From NCBI GenBank assembly GCA_028554795.2, contig CM068835.1, positions 27,902,311 to 27,966,310 of the forward strand: 64,000 bases of DNA, given 5' to 3'. A program made the position numbers and the translations under genes. The notes beneath the pieces are model-generated. The model saw nothing but the letters and a program-made list of their open reading frames with translations, searched no databases and was not told the origin of the DNA. Origin of the DNA: Sinohyriopsis cumingii. Taxonomy: Eukaryota; Mollusca; Bivalvia; Unionida; Unionidae. Below, one piece after another: positions 26,201 to 41,300 of the stretch. Position 1 is the first letter of the stretch. Each line of letters begins with the position of its first letter.

Positions 26201-29200
26201 CAAACCTATTGTATGCAATGATAAATTAAACAATGATGGCATAATTCAGGCTTAATTCAATACATATCATCATGGACATTTGAAGGTTACATAAAAACTT
26301 AATATTAAACGTTTTTCAATCAGTTTAAAAAAGTGAAATCATTCCCCCCCCCCCCAAAAGATGAGGATGTGCACATTGGTACATAATGGAAGCTTCTTCT
26401 TCACTGAGATGGTGACATCAAACCTTGGAACGTGAATGTGGACAGTATGTAGACGTGGAAAACTGCATTAGTGTTCCAGTCACTTTTCAGAGGGACAATG
26501 CTTGATTGGATTATAAATTTGAGTTGCGATTAAATTTAAGATATTCAAATAAAATTTATTTGATACAAGTACCATTAACAATGTACACACTGTATAGTTA
26601 AGAGTTTTCGTCTAGGTGGAAAATGCTACAATGACTGGACACTTCTGAAATTCCAGCAAGCCAATTATACGGCTTTAAATACTTTATCACTAATATGTAT
26701 TTGACAGTAAAGAGGCATTGCACTGTGTTTATCTTTATACATGTATAGTCTAAATTGGTCAATGGAACAAAGTCTTTTTATGTACAACTGGTTTTAAAAA
26801 AAAAGTCTGGACAGGGAAAATGGATGGACATGCATGGAGAGTTAAACTTACAACAGCGGTCAATCCTGTTGTATAAAAGGGAACTACTAGTATGAAGTCA
26901 CTCTCATTTTGGGGTATCAATATTCGTGGATTTCAAGGTTGCCACATATGAAAATGTAAAAATGGAAGAAAAACAACTGAATTTTAAAGATAGGACCATT
27001 CTTCTCCAACATATATATTAATTTATGAACTGACACTGCCATATTCATATATTTAAGAACTGCCACACTGCCTTATCCATGTGCTGAAGAACTGAGAAAA
27101 ATGTAATTTCTCAAAATCATGGAAAATGATGCCAACAATTTTTTTTACAATATCAGAGTTAGAGTTTTGTCTTATGACAAGTAGAGTGCCATATATAAAG
27201 CAGTTAGAGAGTTGTCTTCTAACACAAGTAGAGTGCCAAATATAAAGCAGTTAGAGTTGTCTTCTAATACAAGTCAAGTGCTATATATAAAGCAGTTAGA
27301 GTTGTTTTCTAACACAAGTAGAGTACCTTATAAAAAGCAGTTGGAGAGTTGCTTTCTAACACAAGTAGAGTACCATATATAAAGCAGTTAGTTGTTTTCT
27401 AACACAAGTAGAGTACCTTATACAAAGCAGTTAGAGACTGTTTTCTAACACAAGTAGAGTACCATATATAAAGCAGTTAGTTGTTTTCTAACACAAGTAG
27501 AGTACCTTATATAAAGCAGTTAGAGTTGTTTTCTAACACAAGTAGAGTACCATATATAAAGCAGTTAGAGAGTTGTTTTCTAACATAAGCAGAGTGCCTT
27601 ATATAAAGAAGTTAGAGAGTTGTTTTCTAATGCAAGTATTCTAACACAAGTAAAGTGCCATGTACAAAGCAGTTAGAGAGTTGTTTTCTAACACAAGTAG
27701 AGTACCTTATAAAAAGCAGTTTTAGTTCCTTTGGTAATTGTTGATGTAAAGATACACTATGCTTACCTCATATCCAAACTCCAGTTCATCTGCAGTTAAC
27801 ATCACAATATCATCATCCAAAGCCAAGATACACTCGGTTTCTATCTCATCATAGGGAAAGAACCTATGGAAAAGCAACATTAGCATGCAAATCAATTACA
27901 CTTAACATTTTTTAGTTATCCTTGTCTTAATGGTTTTAAAATATATATGAGTAACATCTTTGTCCAATTTCCCAGTAATGTACGACCATTCACATTTTTC
28001 TGAATAAAAATATATTAAAAAGTTAGAAACACTTACTTTTGCTACTTCATTAAAGTTTAACAGTTGAAGGTATTAACAGTTGGATCTCAAAGGTCCATGC
28101 ATTAAAGTATTATTTGTTAAAAAGAACAGTTTTAACTTCTACTTATTTGTAAATTACAAATCTTTCAAATATATAAATCTTTAAAGAGTGGAGAATGGAA
28201 GCTCATTCCTAAAAACATTAATTATACTTAAGTCTACTGCAACATAAATCACACTAAGCCCATAATTAATGTCAAACACTGTATGTTTTGAATATGTGAA
28301 ATCATAGGTTTTCAAACTATGGGCAGAGGCAAACTTGTGGGCCATGGCTTGATACATTAGTCATATACAGAATACCATGAAGTAGGCCACTGATATAAAA
28401 GGTTTCAGAACCACAACCCTAGATTCCTGAACCTTTCTTGATAATAAATAATGATTAACATCGTTCTTCTCAAAATTTGTTTTGGTAAATTAGGAAAATG
28501 AACTGATGTATTTCTGAAATTTGTATCAAATTTAAAATCCTTTGTTTCATTTAAGGCACTGAGCACTTTCATGGGGTAAACATACGTAGAAAAATGATTA
28601 ATCAGGTTATACAATTCACAAATGAGTTGCACTGACTATTACCATGAACTACTGCTGAAATCCATTATTCTTATCTTGGTTCAAAATGGTTCAGTTTCTG
28701 AACTGTGTCACAAAGCTGCTGATGTTCTTAATACAGGTAGTTTCCCCAAGACATGCATCTCTTTGTATGTATAATGATAACTGTTTTAAACTGTTTGCAT
28801 TTTTCCTCTATGTTTTAATTGTAAGTAGTGAGTGTATCATCATTAATTATCAATGTAATGTAATTCTCACTTGTTACTCAGCCTTTACAGGCATCTAATA
28901 TAATTCTCACTTGTTACTCAGCCTTTACAGGCATCTAATATAATTCTCATTTGTTACTCAGCATAAATATTAATCTAATGCAATGCTCAATTGTTACAAA
29001 GCTTAAACGACAATCTGAGGTAATTCTCAACCGTTATTCCACTTAAATGCGATTCTAATGAATTTCTCACCTGTTATTCAAACATAAATTTAATTCTCAC
29101 CTGTTTACTCAGCTTAAAAGTGAATCTAATACAGCTAATCCCTGACTTGCATTACATCTGCATTCCAAAGAGTGGTTGCAAAACTTGAAATTGTAACTGG

Positions 29201-32200
29201 ATAACTTTAATTTTCATTTAAAAATTCAATTAACTTTAATACCATTCATTTTAGCCACCGAAGAATTCATTTTTGGGGTTTTAGACAAAATAATTTCATT
29301 AATTTTTAGTCTTTGCTAAAATAATCAAATACAAAAAAAACCATATGAAATTGTGTTTCTGCAAAATTTGCATAAGTTGGAATCTCGCAAGTTTGGGAAC
29401 ATCTGTAATGTAACTCTCACCTGTTACTCAGCTTATTTTTTTGAGTTTGAATCACTTTCAGTGGTTTTCCAATATTTGGCCATGCTGACACTGGAATAGA
29501 CACAAAAATATAGATAATAAATTGAACTTATATTAAATTGCAATTTACATCATAAACCTAAAATGTCTGCTTAATGAACCACTTTCACAGGAACTTGACC
29601 CATATTTAAAATGTTTCCTGAAAAGACCTATCTTCATATGAATCAGGCATACATATTAAAAAGGAAATAAAATTAGCTCAGTTTTGAAACTGCTATAAAC
29701 AGCACAAGAAATATATTACAATTCATCCCAATGATCACTGCTAGAAATTTATAACAATTCATCCCATTTCATCACTGCTAAAAATATATTACAATTCATC
29801 CTAATGATCACAACTAGAAATATATTAAAATTCGTCCCAATAATCACCGCTAGAAATTATTAGAATTCATCCCAATGATCACGTCTAGAAACTTATTTTA
29901 ATGGATCCCAATGATCACTACTAGAAATATAATTTATCCCAATGATCATTATTAGAAATATATTACAATTCATCGCATCCCAATGACCTTTACTAAAAAT
30001 ATATTACAATTCATCCCAGTGATCCCTGCCAGAAAGATATTACATCCCAATGATAACTGCTAGAAATATAATGATTACTACTAGAAGTATATTACAATTT
30101 ATCCCAATGATCACTGCTAGAAATATATCACAAAGGATCCCACTGGGTGCTAGAAATATATTACAATGTATACCAATTATCAATGCTAGAAATATATTAC
30201 AATTCATTAAAATGATCACTGCTAGAAACACATTACAATTCATCCCAATAATCATTGCTAGACACATAGTACAAATCATCCCAATGATCACTGCTAGAAA
30301 TATAATGATCACTACTAGAAGTATATTACAATTCATACCAATGATCACTGCTTGAAATATATTAAAATGGATCCCGATGGTCATTACTAGAAACACAGTA
30401 CATTTCATCCCAATTATCACTGCTAGAAATATATTACAATTCATCCCAATGATTGCTACTAGAAATATATTACAATTCATTCCAATTATCACTACTATAT
30501 TACAATTCACCCCAATGACCATTACTAGAAATATATTACAATTAATCCCAGTGATCACTACTAGAAATATATTACAATTCATCCCATGATCACTACTAGA
30601 AATATATTACAATTAATCCATGATCACTGAAAGATATTTTATCTCAATGATCACTGCCAGAAATATATTACAATTCATCCCAATAATCAATACTAGAAAT
30701 ATATTACAATTCATCCCAATGATCACTACTAGAAATATAATTTATCCCAATGACCATTATTAGAAATATATTACAATTCATCCCAATGATCATTACTAGA
30801 AATATATTACAAATTATCCCAGTGATCCTTGCCAGAAATATATTACATCCCAATGATAACTTCTAGAAATATATTACAATTCATCCCAATGACCATTACT
30901 AGAAATATATTACAAATCATCCCAGTGATCCCTGCCAGAAAGATATTACATCCCAATGATAACTTCTAGAAATATATTACAATTCATCCCAATGATCACT
31001 ACTAGAAATATATTTTACAATTCATTCCATTGATCACTGCTAGAAATTTAAAACCAGAATAAAGAGAAGAAAACTTAAAAGTTTCTACATCAAAGCATAA
31101 TGAAGAAACAAATTGTGGTTTTAAATTTGTTGTCATCAAAATGAATCAGACAATCATAAAATAACACGAGACAGAAATGTCATTTGTAATTTTTTGAGAA
31201 TGTACAAGAATTTTGTACAGAATAATCTTGTATGTCACGTTTTTATGTGAAGCTGCAAGAACTGTAAATTAGGATCCTTTGAAAAAGTAAACTGTTTTAA
31301 ATTGCATAGAAGGTGAGGATCTATCTTTACTGACACTCATTGTATAAAAGAACTTTCACTATTTTAAGCCCAGGGCACACTGTAAGATTAGACTTGGCAA
31401 GGGAGGCAACTATAGTTCCCAAGAATAATTTTATGAATGATCCTGACCCCTGAATCTATAAATGGTCACATGAACTCACTTTGTGGTGGGTGTTTCTGCT
31501 GATTGTTCCAGATGACCACAACCTTGGCCAGACTGGGGACTTTGGCCACCTGGTGGATGACGTCAAACAGTGACTCCAGTCTGTCATATGTCAGGATGAC
31601 TGCAGTGAAACCCTGGCTACTTGGTGGAATCATGGGCAAGAAGAGAGGATTCTTGAGGGCATTCTGTAATGAATAAGTGTAAATGATTCACAATGGCATT
31701 CACTTTACATGAAAAGTTTGTGTTCAACATTAACATTAGTTATAAAAGATACATGACCACTCTCTGAAAGAGAGACCACAATGGATGCTGTATTGATCAG
31801 ATGTGTTCCGGGATTAACCAGTGAAAATTTGCCCATAGCAGTGTTTGTTAACCGCATTTACAACTTGGCTTGTCTATTATTTCTCTCTAATGGTGTTACA
31901 TTAGCTGTTTGTTATTTTTCCTTCAGGGACTTGGGTCACTTTGTGTACCACACCGGAGGGGTTGGATACATTTTTTTTCATCTGACAATTATCACATAAT
32001 ATCGAGGTAGTGGTGTGTTGTTTGTGTGCAGAGACAACAACAGCCTATTAAAATGGAGTCTATGTGTTTCTTTGGTCAAGATTTACATGGAATACAACAT
32101 CTATACTAATTTAACTAACATTCTGAATTTTTCCTATCTATTGTACATATGGCTACATCCATTAATCAATAAAGTTTTCCAAAACTGTGAGAAATCTTCT

Positions 32201-32304
32201 AAAAAAAGACAGGTACACTTTTAACACTGTTTACTATGTACATAGAGAATACAGATGTGAACTTTAAACATGGGACATATAAACAAGGTCAATTACATGT
32301 GACA

Positions 32305-32376
<72 letters not shown>

Positions 32377-35300
32377 CATTTTCTATTTAAAGAACAAGTC
32401 ATCACAGTCTAGTCACAAGAAGACAAGCCTGTATTAGATGTTCAAAATGCACAAGAAAAAAATCCTTGAGCATTTTGTAAATCATGGCCTGCATAACTAG
32501 AATTTTGCTGGCTCCAGACAAAATTGTTTTTTATATACCTCTTTAGTGTCTGAATTTTCCAGTTTTTCTCTTGCAGACCCCTCAGAGATATGCCAGAACC
32601 TTCCTTGAGTCTTCTGACAAGAAGACTCCTCTAAGAGAAGGCATACCTCCTATTACAAAACAGGAGATATGGTACTCATATATTAGTGTATCGCTGCCTG
32701 CCATGGAAGAGCTGTACAAGTCATTCCATAGCCTGTCACTGCCTCCTGATGTGGAGGAGACACATCACTTACCTTGTAGAATGGTTCAGGCTTTAAAAGA
32801 TGTGGATGAGATGCACCATTCATCAAATAGCTGTCTGCCTTTTTGGAGAAGATGCACTGCTCATATAGTAACGTGTTGCTGCCTACCATGGAGGAGCTTC
32901 TCATAGTGTCACTACATCCCAATGAGGAGGAGATGCACCACTTTCATCCTTTCAGAGATAGTGAGTTATGCCTTACCCAAGGGAGGGATCAGCTTCACAC
33001 CTTTTTGAGTGGTGCATCAGTTGACAATCCTCTGAGTATTGCACTATGGCCTCATGGTATGGAGATGGGGTTCAGATCAAGTTTCACCTTCACCACCCTC
33101 TACCACCTCTTTATAAGCAACATTGGGAGTCTAACCAGAGTGCTCAGACTAGGCTAGGGGATAGAATAAAAATGGTATGGCCCCTTTCCTGTTATCACAG
33201 TGAATTCCTGTTGGATGTGGGGTCCTCCACATCAGGACCCTTTGTTTTGTATGCCTCTTTGACTTTTGGAGCTTGCCATCATAGCAGAGGTGACACTGCA
33301 GCTTGTGTCCTACCATCACCTCATCACCTGGTGGAAACAAACTGGAAGGCTAGAGGAATCACATCATCCTCAATGGAGGCACATTCTTTTCTTTCTCCTG
33401 CAAATGCAAGTCCTTCAGCCACCACTCACTGTGTTGAAGAGAGGGGCTTAAGCAGAGTGCACCTATTCCCTCTTCACAACGAGGAGATGTCTGTACACTC
33501 TCCAGCTTCAAGTGTGTTAGATCTATTTCCAATCTCATGGGCTCTATTGAATTTGACACTGAGGAAGCACAACTGACACCAACTTTTATACCTGCTCCTT
33601 CCTCTCTGTTGGTTGTGGAAGAGGAGGTATGGTCTTTTGATAAGGTGATTAATGAAATCTACTGCCTCTTGCCCCCTGACTTGTGCCTAAAACCATCTGT
33701 CACACAGTCCAAGATTCTTTCTAGTTTGGAAAAGATCTCGGATGTCTCAACACCAGCCAGACTCATCCTCTTCTTCCCTCACTCTGCAATGGTTTAGGAA
33801 TTTTCTGATGTTTTCTACAGACCAAAAACATGACTCAGCAACATCAAGGTTGGTCCATTCCCTCCTTGACTTTGATATCTTCTGCCAGCTAAAGGGTTCA
33901 TTCCCCAAAGTGGTCTACAAACCTCTCTAACTTAATGCCAGTCAGCCAAGGTGGCTATTTGAAGTAGAGCATATTCCAGTTAAAAACAATGAAGCCATGG
34001 AAGAAAGGCAGATAACTTGTAATTATAGCTTTACATGCTGGCCTCTTCTTAGTTGCTTCTTTGAGCATGCTATGAGAAGCTTCTTTGAACCCAGCATCCT
34101 TACAACATGTGCTGGAAGCTGTGGCCTAGACATCTTGGCATGCATTTCTGATGCAAATGCTTTTTCGGCGGAATTTACATACATCCAAAGTGATGTTGCT
34201 CAGTACACCCCAAAGGTCTTACTGAACCACAGTAAAGACTTTCGTAAGGCTGCTCCACTAGAAGCTGAGACTCTTTTTTGCAGGCCTCATTCCTAACGTG
34301 GCTTCTCAAAACTTGCTGGATCATCAATATCGATCCTTCACATACATGCTTGGCCAATCACATTCAGCCAGGAAACAGGTGCATCACACTCAGGGGCCTT
34401 CTGCCATGTTTTTCAAGCAGACACAGCCCAAGTCCAACACACAACCTCAAACCAGACCTCCTTGTCAGACATGCTCCCAGAGAATGAGAACAGAGGATCC
34501 TGATGAACTCAGAAGGAAGGAGGCAGTTTCACTCTCTCTTCTTTTCCTAAAAATGTTGAGGGGGAAACATCCCTAGGGACTCAAGCTCTCTCCGTTGCAC
34601 ATCCCTCTCCTAGATGTTCCCATCAGTGCTTGCCTAGGCCTCTTTTCACAGACAATGGTTGGGTCATTATAATCGTGAGGGGTACAGACTCCAGCTTCTG
34701 GAGCTACCTCCTCTATCCAGAACCCCTATCTTTCTTCACCAATCCAATCTGGTAGAACTGAGGGAGGAAATGTACACACTTTTACTGAAAGGGGCAGTCA
34801 AGAGGGTTCTAAAGTCTTCTATTTCCATATCATTCCTGTTTACCAAAAAAAGTGGAAAGTTTTGCATTAATATCAACCTCCTTTAAACTATTTTCTTCTT
34901 GAGGAATCTTTCGGGATGGAGACCACCTCCTCGATCTGGAATGCTTTTTGCCTACCTGATTGGCCAGTCTTTATTGTCCTTTAGGATGCCTCTCTACATC
35001 TCTAGTTTTGTCTGGACCAAGAAGTTTTCAACTTCAGGTTCTACCATTCAGAAATTCTCTGCACCCAGAGTTTCACTAGACCTATGGGAGTAGTAGCAGA
35101 TTACTCCTGAATATGGGGAACATCAATTCTCCAATATTTCAGCAAATGGATGATCCACAATGTTCAGATCCAGTCCTTTCATCAGGATCTGTTCCACTGA
35201 TGGTCTGTAGTAACTCAATTAGGATTTTTACCTCAAGAAATCAGAACTCAAACACTGCAAGACTTCTAACATGGGGATTTCCTAATGAATTAGAACTTGG

Positions 35301-38300
35301 TCTAATTTCCAAGGGATTGGATAGATCAAATCCTTGCTCTTTCAGGCATCGCAAGTAAACACTTCACGGTCTGCTCGACTGCACCTGTCCCTTTGAGAAC
35401 CTTGAATGCCACTGCCAACTTTGTTCTAACAGAATGTCTTCCTACATGTTCTCTACAATTCCTCCTCCTTTCAAGGTGGAACCTCACATGTTATTCTCTA
35501 TCAGACCCAATCATTCTATGACCAGCATCTCATCACCATTGCAATGCTGGATGAATCAGGACAGATTCATGATTGGGGTCCCCATGCATGCACCTGACCC
35601 ACACTCTTATCTGTTTGTCAATGCATCCGATTCTGGTTGGGGTGCTCATTTAGATCCAGAGGGCATACCTCTATAGAATAAGGCATTGTGTGTAATGGTC
35701 TTCTCTGACAACACACCCATCAAAACTAATCTCTGATGCTAATGAGGCACACATGCCCCATCTCTATGTATGGAAGTCTGGGACCTTCTCCACCAGTACC
35801 ACCTTGGAGAACATAGCACTCAAAGTTTGCCAGATTCTGGGCAAGAAGAACGTACTGGCAGACATCTGTCCACAGCTGTCAGAACCACCCTTGCAGAATG
35901 GACCCTTAATCGCTCCATGGCAGATTCCCTACAAACTGGGGGAGATCCATAGTGGATCTATTTGCATCCAAACTCAACAACAGACTTCCCTCCTACATTT
36001 CAGTCCCAGATCAAGGAGCATGGCAGTTGATGCCTTCAGTCTCCAGTGGAATCTGCTGTTTGTATATGCCTTCCCACTGGAAGTTTGATACAAGTCAGAA
36101 CTTTCGCTGCTCAGATCATTCTCAGAGCCCCACTGTGGCTATAGTTCTCATGGTTCAAATACCTTTTAGACCTGCTGATCGCTCGACCCAGGTCTCTTCC
36201 TCACATAAGTGATTTCCTGTCACAAAACCAGGGATCTCTCACACACAACAACCCATACATTCTCCACCTTCACACTTTAATCATCTCACATGATCTCTCA
36301 ACCAGAACAAGCTTTTGGGCTGAGTTAAAAACTGAATCATTCAGGTCAGGAGAGCTTCAACATTATAAGTCTATGATGCCAGGTAGAGAATCTTCTGTGA
36401 TTGGTGTAGAAGGAAACAAAGATCCTAGCTGTCCCTCTGTAAATTCTATTGCTCATTTCCTTTTGTTTCTCTTTGAGAACAAAATATGTCCAGTATCCAC
36501 TGTCAAGGGCATTAGAGGTGCCATTTCAATACATTTAATTGCATGGCAATTGATTCATATTTGTACCTTGCTGGTCTTATGAAATATTTTGAGCTGTAGA
36601 GAACTGTCTCACATTACCTTATGCCAAGATGGAATCTTTCTTGTGTTTTATGGTTATTAACCAACACTGCCGGCTTCCTTCAGGATGTCACTCTCAAGAA
36701 TATGTTTCCACTTGCCCTTGCCTCCACATGAAAACAAAGTGTGATTCATGCCATGTCTATCGACACAGGCTGTTCCTGTTTTAATGGGAATTATGGTTCT
36801 CTTTTTTTCCTTTGTCAACTGTGAGGGCACTCAATTTCCATCTTAAGGTATTTAAAGGGGAAAAAAAGGCTTGGAAGCATCTTTTCTATGTTCTCAAAGG
36901 CTTCACAGACATTTCACTTGCCACTATCTCATCATGGATTTTCACAACAATAAAAAGAGCATACCAGTCTCTTACTGATTGAGACCTTTCCTTTATGAAA
37001 CTGAAAGCCAATGAGGTTCAAGTCATTGCTACCTCATGAGCCTCAAGGTTCTCAATAGATTTACAAACTGAAGAGTCAGTTGACTCTTGACCCCAAAAAT
37101 CTCAAGAATTAAAATGAAAATCTCAAGTGTCAAAACTGAAATCTCGAGAGTCAATTCTTTTGGACAGTCATGAGCCTGTAGCTGATTCATCATTACTGGT
37201 TGAAACAAATGATGTTTAAAATTTCTTGTCTCTTGCCGAATAATGAGAAATACTTGTACAGTATTTTGTAAGAAACATACAATCTCATTTTTGTAAAAGT
37301 GTTTCTCTCACTATGTGTTACTGTGTGTATATTTTGTATATGAAACAGAGGATTATTTTATACTTATTATCTATTTTCAACTTCTCAACATATTCTTTTA
37401 TCAACTACTCAAATCATTTTATATGCAAAAATATACCCATACAACTATCAAGGTTTAATATTCAGATATCAAAGATGTACTTCACAGAACTGTCAGTTCA
37501 CTTTCCGTACTTCTTAAATTTTCTAAAAAAATTCAGAGATTGAATCTTCTTCTCCTTCTCCTCAGAGCTGACACCATCTTTCTGTTTCTCTGAAGTCTGA
37601 GGGTCAGAAAATTGATCACTGGTAGGTCATTTCTGAGACTGAGACAGAAAAGAAAAAATATGTCTTTGTGCCATAGTGATTTTAAAGTTCTGATGTATGC
37701 ACTGTTATTAAAATGTAATTGGGGGTATGTGTAAAACTAAAATGGTGGATTTTTGGCATGAAAAAGAAAGCTAAACAATGACTATGGGTAACGTGTTGCT
37801 GCTATTAAACTATAAATTAATAATATAAGACATATATCCATCGGCAACTATATCACCATTCAAATAACAAGTGTTATAAAATTCAAAAACAGACTCCAAA
37901 TAATATGTTCAAACACAAGGGTTGCTTTATGAAGTCATCATGGACCAAAAGTAAGCCCAAATCTAAATGTAACTGGACACCAATTTCAATGTAAAATATA
38001 TAAAAAGCATGCACAATTCCCCCACCTGAACAAATATACTTCTTAAAATTTTGTTCCCAACTGATAAAACTTTTATCCAAAATGATGGCACAAACACCCA
38101 AGAAAAATCCCTGAAATAGTCAAAAGATACCGTGGACAGCAGTTGATCTCACAATCTGAAAGATGTTGGATACTGCTTGAAAAGCAACTACATTTAACTG
38201 TATCAGTGGGCCTAACAAAATTATCAAGATATTTGATGTTCCAACAAAAGAATAGCCCCTTCAGACAAGCAACTGTTGGAACAATCTCTACTGCTTCTCC

Positions 38301-41300
38301 AGTTATGTGCACTGGAACTTACAACCATAACAGTGTAATGCAATTCACTACACTCATGCATGCATATTGATGTGCACACATTTGTTCAGGTCAAAAAAAT
38401 TTGTGTAAGTAATTTACTAGCCAAACTGCATTATATCCTTTTATAATGCATAATAATAGATTGGATATTTTACTGTCCTCAGAATAGAAGTTTGTACTCC
38501 TTAAGATTTTGTGATTTACATAAAAATATGAATGAGATTTTAGAACAGTGTGTTAACCTTCATGGGGATTTCATTCCAGTCTTCATACGACCTGGCAGCA
38601 TAAGGAAAAACTCTATCATTGAGAATCTGTAGAGTGGTAAGCGTAATAGCAGTCATGGTGCTGAAGTATCGCTGCCAGTAGAGGGCGCCCTGCTGACGCA
38701 TCTTGTAAATCCGATCCATGCTGACAGACTGAATTATCTCCCATGTCCCAGACAGTTCCTCCTCTCTTACAATAATTGCTGCCCTGCAGATAATTGCAAA
38801 AAACAAGTCACATTAATTTGTCCTGTCTTGCTGGGAATTGCAACAAACAAGTCACATTAATTTGTCCTGCCCTGCAGGGAATTGCAACAAACAAGTTATA
38901 TTAATTTGCCCTGCCCTGCAGGGAATTGCAAAAAACAAGCCACATTAACTTGTCATGCTCTTTTTGTCCTAGTAATTTAAAGATCAAGCCTGGTAATTTT
39001 AACATTAGAATGGTAAAAAAACAATATTCCTTTCATAACCTGAAAAAGAAGAGGAACCTTATATCTTATAGTTATTGGGTCTTTTAGCTTGGAAATAAGA
39101 TGAAAAAAATCAACTCTGTCTGCATGAAGTACATTGTCAGGTAGAGTGCCAATGTGATACTTCAGGAATTCTTCTAATTTATCAACAGCCTTTCCTGCAG
39201 CATGGTGCATCACACGACAGAGACAACCTGATATGTACAATGATGGAGACATTTTTCAAAATATAGAATGCAACTCCTTTATGAATTCCAGTCATCACTG
39301 ATGCAGTATCAGCTGAAAACCCCCATACAGTTCTGCCAACTTATGTTTATTCAAAGCATTATCAAGCAAATAAAAACGTGTTTTCTCCAGTGGAATCTAC
39401 TGTTAATTCTGGTAATGAAAGAAGCGCACCTTGACTTTGCCCTTTTCATTGCCAAGTCTCTTATACAGACTGGGTACAACTTTTTGTCATCATAATCACT
39501 GCTCATGTCTGTTGCAATACTAAACGTCCCAATTTTCATGGCTTCTGCAATCTGAAGTGAAGTATCTTCTGCTAAACACCTAACAATATTAGATGACTTT
39601 GTTACTGCACATGCATATTTTCTGCAATTTTTGAATCAGGAAACATCTGTTCGAACAAAGGACCAATGTAGTCTTCTACTGCCATGTTTTACCACCATGA
39701 CCAATATTAAAATCCTTTCCATGCAGCTTGCAAGGGGCATGAAGCTGCCCTAGAATGGAATGCTGTATTGTGTAAATCATTTATTCATCTCTGAATCAGT
39801 ATTTTGTCTTTTCCTAATCCATCTGTGAAATTATTTTAAAATCACTTTTGCTCTAACACACGCATCGACTAGAATAAATCTGACTTGACTTTTAGCGCCA
39901 AATACCTACAGACTGGTTCTGTACCAGATATGAATTCAAACAAAGAATCTGTGAGCAAAGATTAAAAGTTAGAAAACCAGTCTGTTCTCTCCTAACTAAG
40001 CCATACAGCTGCTATAAATAGAAACCGAGGTCTAAAGTTGAAAGTAGAAACTAGCATGTTTCTTGGAAATAGGGTAACTACTATAAATAGAACATAATAC
40101 TGTTAGGAAAGTACATGCAAGTCTTTGGACAAGCATACTCTTCTGTCATAGTTACACAGAAGCCGTCTGTTCTAGAATACAGTCTGTGAAATTAATGGGA
40201 TGTTAATAAAAATGAGAAAACAAATTATTAATTTATTTGGGAGGGGGATATACCGAAAACGCGTAAACTAAATACAGTTATGAGTAAGGCATAATTTAGC
40301 GAAAAAAAGTGTAACGATTACGCCAAAAGCGTAATGGTTGGCGTGTATGCAGATAGGCACCTTAACCAGAAGAAAGATAAAACCCATTTCTATATCTCGT
40401 GACACCTTTGCTGAATGGGTGGGGGGTAACAAGGTGAAGGAATTTGTAACATGAACTAGGTACAGGGAAAATAAGAAACTTGCTACAGCTTGTTTTTGCC
40501 AATTATTTTTCCAAGCAAATATACCTCTGATTTTTCTGTTTTATATTTATGCTTGTAAAAGATTTTGTTACTAACGAGACAGACTGTAGCTTTGTGGAGA
40601 TAACATGGGATCAAGAGAAGGAAAATCGACATCAGGCACCTGGTGATAATATTTGGCTTGACAAGTAACATTTATTCATACTTGACCAAGAATATAATGA
40701 TTTATGTACAAAAGTTCAAGCCTTGTTTTTGCAATTCTGTGGAAGGTGCAATTCTGGACAAGTGAACCTTTTCCAATCCTAAGAATCTTACATTTTCCAA
40801 TCCAGAACTTCTGAGAATGGCAGAACATATCCATCGGCAACTACAATGGGGATACAGCCAGTCATCAAGGCATCACTCAGCGCTGTCTGTCCCAGCCTAG
40901 CTCCTCGAAGCACCAAGCAAAATGTGGCATCCTAAAGAAAACAAAATAAGTTTGTAAAATACATATGCCCCCACCATAGACCAAGTGAAAACAGAAAGAA
41001 TTTTTTTACAAGAAATTAAAATTGCTATAATGGCATTAAAAATTGTAACAGGTTATCTATATATGCATACAAACATGCATATTAAATTTCATTTATTTAT
41101 GTATGCATACAAACATGCATATTAAATTTCATTTATTTATATATCTATACAAACAAGCATATTAAATTTCAGTTATCTATATATGTATACAAACATGCAT
41201 ATTAAATTTCATTTATCTATATATGTATACAAACATGCATATTAAATTTCATTTATCTATATATGTATACAAACATGCATATTAAATTTCATTTACCTAT

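Noticed and set aside
30040-30589. Long open frames on both strands with a 12-residue repeat
   Set aside because: They follow from a 36-bp (12-codon) minisatellite; both strands are open, which argues against a real protein.
33046-33576. A 176-codon plus-strand frame that might seem a host gene
   Set aside because: It sits in the gag-like part of the DIRS-like fossil and has the base composition of that element.
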